Shown here piece by piece: positions 3,825 through 6,356 of a DNA stretch of 6,356 nt (position 1 is its first letter; each line of letters starts with the position of its first letter). The position numbers were made by a program, and so were the translations under genes. Location of the stretch: the NCBI GenBank assembly GCA_003520555.1, contig DOUO01000175.1, positions 1-6,356 of the forward strand, in the 5' to 3' direction. The DNA comes from Oscillospiraceae bacterium (GTDB lineage Bacteria; Bacillota; Clostridia; Oscillospirales; Acutalibacteraceae). Under the pieces are notes generated by a model. That model was not told the origin of the DNA. It saw only the letters and a program-made list of their open reading frames with translations, and did not search any database.

Positions 3825-6356
3825 GTGAAGTGTTTTAATTGCGGAAAAGAAAATAAAGACGGAATTAACTACTGCGCTTATTGCGGCGTAAGTCTTTATG
3901 ATGATAGAAAAAATATCAAATCCGGGATTAAAGATTTGTTTAAAAATAAATACATAAAAGTTATATCAATTATTCTTGCAATATTGATACCGGCAGTTAC
4001 TGTTGTCGGCGTTTTAGCTGCGAACGGAGTGTTTAATAACGGCAATTTGCTGACAGGAAGGATAGAGTTCAAGGATTTTACAAAGGATGATATAGCTTTT
4101 GAAAACAATGAATTATTTGTAAAAAATCAGTTGCTTATTACTGCGGATAAAAAATTCTCATATTCAGACGTTGAAAAAATCGTAAGTGAATATAAAGGAA
4201 AGATTGTCGGCAGCGTTGAATTTACAAATGACTATCAGGTTGAGTTTGAAGGCAAGAATTTTGATTATTTAATCACCGCGAAAGAAATGCTGAAAAACGA
4301 ACTTGAAAACTCGGAAGTGGATTTTCACAAGGTATTTATGCTGACGGACTGTGAGGATAAATACAGCTCTGCCGAAAAGGGCGGCGATTGGTGGCGTCAT
4401 GCAATAGCGTTGCCGGCGCTGGAGGCTGAAAAATTAAACTACAGTAAAGTAAAAGTAGGAATATTTGATTCTTTGTTTGATGTACAAAATGAGTATCTCG
4501 CCGACAATAATATTACGGTATTAAAAAATAATCAAAATTTACTTTCCGATGATATAGATCACGGAACTCAGGTTATGGGGTTTATCGGCGCTCAAAAGAA
4601 AGACGGAAAGGGAATAGAAGGCGTATGCCGAAATGCGGATTATTACTTATATGCTTATTATAGAGATGGTGAACACTATTACTCATCTCTTATGAAATAT
4701 AAATATGCGATTGCGTTGCTTTTATCAAAAGGAGTCAAAATAATTAATTTAAGCAACGGATATGAAGATTTGGTAGTCGGCGCGCAAATCGGTATCGCTG
4801 ACGCGCAATCGGATTTATCTTATTTTCAACAAGCCATGAGCAGTTTTTTAAAGAAACAAATAAACGCAGGAATCGAATTTGTAATCGTCAAAGCTGCCGG
4901 AAACTTAAATGATGATACATGGGTACGTTGCAAACGGGACAAAAATAATAAATACGGTGTAAAACTGTACAATAAAAGCGAAAACGTATCATCGAAAGAT
5001 GTTATTAAAGATGTAATTTATGATGCGAAGTATGATATTTTCGGGGCGATAACAGACGCTGAAGTAGTTAAACGAATTGTAATGGTGGGTGCTTCAACGG
5101 TCGAAAACAAGCCCTCGGCGTTTTCACTGCGCGGCAGCAGAATAGATATATATGCTCCCGGCGAGGCATTAGCGGGTCTGAGCAACAATGAATCGGGAAA
5201 ACAAAAAGTTAGCGGTACGTCATTTTCAGCTCCGATTGTCTCCGGAGTCATAGCTTTGATGATGGGCGTTAATCCAAATCTGAAGAGTGATCTCGTTAAA
5301 AGTATTATTATGTCGTCTGCCGTTCAACCCATCAAAGGCGAGTATTATGAATCCGAAAAATATTTCAGAGACGGTAAAAAGTTTTGTGTAAATGCGTATC
5401 AAGCAGTTAAATTCGCGCAAAATCTATATCAATCGGAAATAAAGACACCTGAAAATAACAAGGCGTTATTGATAGGAACCGTAATAACGAATTTAAAAGA
5501 TGATGAGTTTAATACCTGCGCCCTTGCGGATATAGTTATCAAAAATGAAGATGATTCCATTGTAAAAACAATTTCTTCGGACAAAAAAGGTAATTATGAA
5601 GTTGAGCTTGATCCGGGAACTTACACAATTCAAGCAGAAAACGGAAACTTTGCAAAGAGTATGCCTTATAATATTTCGCTTGTGAAAAACGAAGTGCGTT
5701 ATTTGAATATATGTTTAGAATATGATCAGATTACAGATATATTAGACAAATCATCTGATGACAAAGAGAGCAAAACAAGCGACGATAAAAATACTACCGA
5801 AAAAACTACGACAAATAAAAAGGAAAACTCAGGCGATAACAATAATTCGGATAATAACGGTAAAAATACTAAATCATCAAATACTCAGCAGGAAGAATCT
5901 TCAAATGAATTAGAATTTGTATACCCAAACAACGAGGTGGATTTAGGAGCTGCGGTCGAGGTTACCTGTAAACAAAACATAAATTTTTCGGAGGCAAAAA
6001 TTACTACCGAGGGTGACCATTGCTTTAAAATAACCATTGCCCAAAATGATACCCTTCATCTGGGCGCAGTTTATTTTAACGAGGGAACGGAAAAATTCAC
6101 AGTTGTAACGCCGGACGGAAAAAAAGGTTCATTTTCATTATCGGTTGTTTTGAGGAAAAGGGCGAGAGATGATATAGAAAACTACGCAAATACTTATGTT
6201 CCTTATCATTCTCCGGATTCTGAGAATATGATTACTATTGATTCAATTAATAAAGAAAAAGTTGTTTTCAGAATTCAACAGGGAAGCCAAAACAGACCGT
6301 ATATCCCACACGCTGAGGGTGAAATATATGATGGAAATAAAGTGGACTTTGAAACG
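3825..6356 (+). CDS. Membrane-anchored S8 (subtilisin-like) serine protease with N-terminal zinc ribbon, C-terminus off window
   Basis: The frame stays open for 844 codons to the right edge. Residues 1-24 form a zinc ribbon with paired CxxC knuckles (Cys3, Cys6, Cys17, Cys20). A basic stretch leads to a transmembrane helix at about 44-66, so the ribbon should be cytoplasmic and the rest outside. Residues 95-170 resemble a subtilase propeptide (NQLLIT, IVGSVEF, NDYQVEF). The catalytic domain spans about 189-535: Asp215 (GIFDSLFD), His246 (DHGTQVMGFIGA), oxyanion Asn360 (KAAGN) and Ser466 (GTSFSAPIVSG), so the triad is complete. The Asp motif is DSL, where most S8 enzymes have D[ST]G. Residues 548-632 look like a carboxypeptidase-regulatory beta domain (DKKGNYEVELDPGTYTI). 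A Lys/Asn/Ser/Thr/Asp-rich linker (641-695) leads to a beta-type module (696-776), then the start of another (783 onward) that resembles a domain often found at the C-terminus of clostridial zinc-ribbon membrane proteins. The substrate is unknown. The gene is markedly AT-rich compared with its upstream neighbour. Confidence 0.88.
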   Translation, partial: MKCFNCGKENKDGINYCAYCGVSLYDDRKNIKSGIKDLFKNKYIKVISIILAILIPAVTVVGVLAANGVFNNGNLLTGRIEFKDFTKDDIAFENNELFVKNQLLITADKKFSYSDVEKIVSEYKGKIVGSVEFTNDYQVEFEGKNFDYLITAKEMLKNELENSEVDFHKVFMLTDCEDKYSSAEKGGDWWRHAIALPALEAEKLNYSKVKVGIFDSLFDVQNEYLADNNITVLKNNQNLLSDDIDHGTQVMGFIGAQKKDGKGIEGVCRNADYYLYAYYRDGEHYYSSLMKYKYAIALLLSKGVKIINLSNGYEDLVVGAQIGIADAQSDLSYFQQAMSSFLKKQINAGIEFVIVKAAGNLNDDTWVRCKRDKNNKYGVKLYNKSENVSSKDVIKDVIYDAKYDIFGAITDAEVVKRIVMVGASTVENKPSAFSLRGSRIDIYAPGEALAGLSNNESGKQKVSGTSFSAPIVSGVIALMMGVNPNLKSDLVKSIIMSSAVQPIKGEYYESEKYFRDGKKFCVNAYQAVKFAQNLYQSEIKTPENNKALLIGTVITNLKDDEFNTCALADIVIKNEDDSIVKTISSDKKGNYEVELDPGTYTIQAENGNFAKSMPYNISLVKNEVRYLNICLEYDQITDILDKSSDDKESKTSDDKNTTEKTTTNKKENSGDNNNSDNNGKNTKSSNTQQEESSNELEFVYPNNEVDLGAAVEVTCKQNINFSEAKITTEGDHCFKITIAQNDTLHLGAVYFNEGTEKFTVVTPDGKKGSFSLSVVLRKRARDDIENYANTYVPYHSPDSENMITIDSINKEKVVFRIQQGSQNRPYIPHAEGEIYDGNKVDFET

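Noticed and set aside
1306..6356. A joint defence or secretion system formed by the two plus-strand genes
   Set aside because: Both are surface hydrolases, but nothing in the sequence links them functionally, their composition differs strongly, and no toxin, immunity, secretion or phage genes are visible.

Overview
The window looks like chromosome from an anaerobic Firmicute of the gut Clostridia, with Ruminococcus/Oscillospiraceae the best guess. The evidence is a fruR-fruK pair, consensus-like sigma-A promoters with strong AGGAGG-type ribosome sites, a secreted NlpC/P60 protein carrying bacterial Ig-like (Big_2) repeats, and a zinc-ribbon/membrane/subtilase protein of a type common in that group. 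This placement is inferred from gene content and not from a marker gene.

Layout. (1) Positions 1-936, minus strand: a fructose-utilisation operon read leftwards. It holds a complete DeoR-family repressor (fruR) followed by the start of 1-phosphofructokinase (fruK), which overlaps it by 4 bases (GTGA) and continues off the left edge. FruR probably represses the operon and is released by a fructose phosphate; FruK converts fructose-1-phosphate to fructose-1,6-bisphosphate. (2) Positions 937-1305: a divergent intergenic region of about 370 bases. It holds an extended -10 promoter for fruR, a 10-bp-phased direct repeat that could be the FruR operator, an AT-rich palindrome, a GC-rich hairpin resembling a dispersed intergenic repeat, a 21-bp-period tandem repeat with two A7 tracts, and a strong promoter for the rightward gene. 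(3) Positions 1306-3768, plus strand: an 820-residue exported protein with signal peptide, one Ig-like domain, an NlpC/P60-type cysteine peptidase with an apparently intact catalytic triad, and six more Ig-like domains. (4) Positions 3769-3824: a short AT-rich spacer. (5) Positions 3825-6356, plus strand, running off the right edge: at least 844 residues of an S8 (subtilisin-like) serine protease. It has an N-terminal zinc ribbon, one transmembrane helix, a propeptide-like segment, the catalytic domain, a carboxypeptidase-regulatory-like domain, a low-complexity linker and two further C-terminal modules.

How they relate. FruR and FruK form one regulatory unit. The two plus-strand genes are both cell-surface or secreted hydrolases lying in tandem. 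They differ sharply in base composition (about 60% versus about 25-37% GC in the lines I counted), so they may have separate histories and need not work together. The most unusual items are the domain order of the subtilase, the catalytic domain lodged between Ig-like domains, and the repeat-derived A-tracts upstream of the promoter at 1231-1259.
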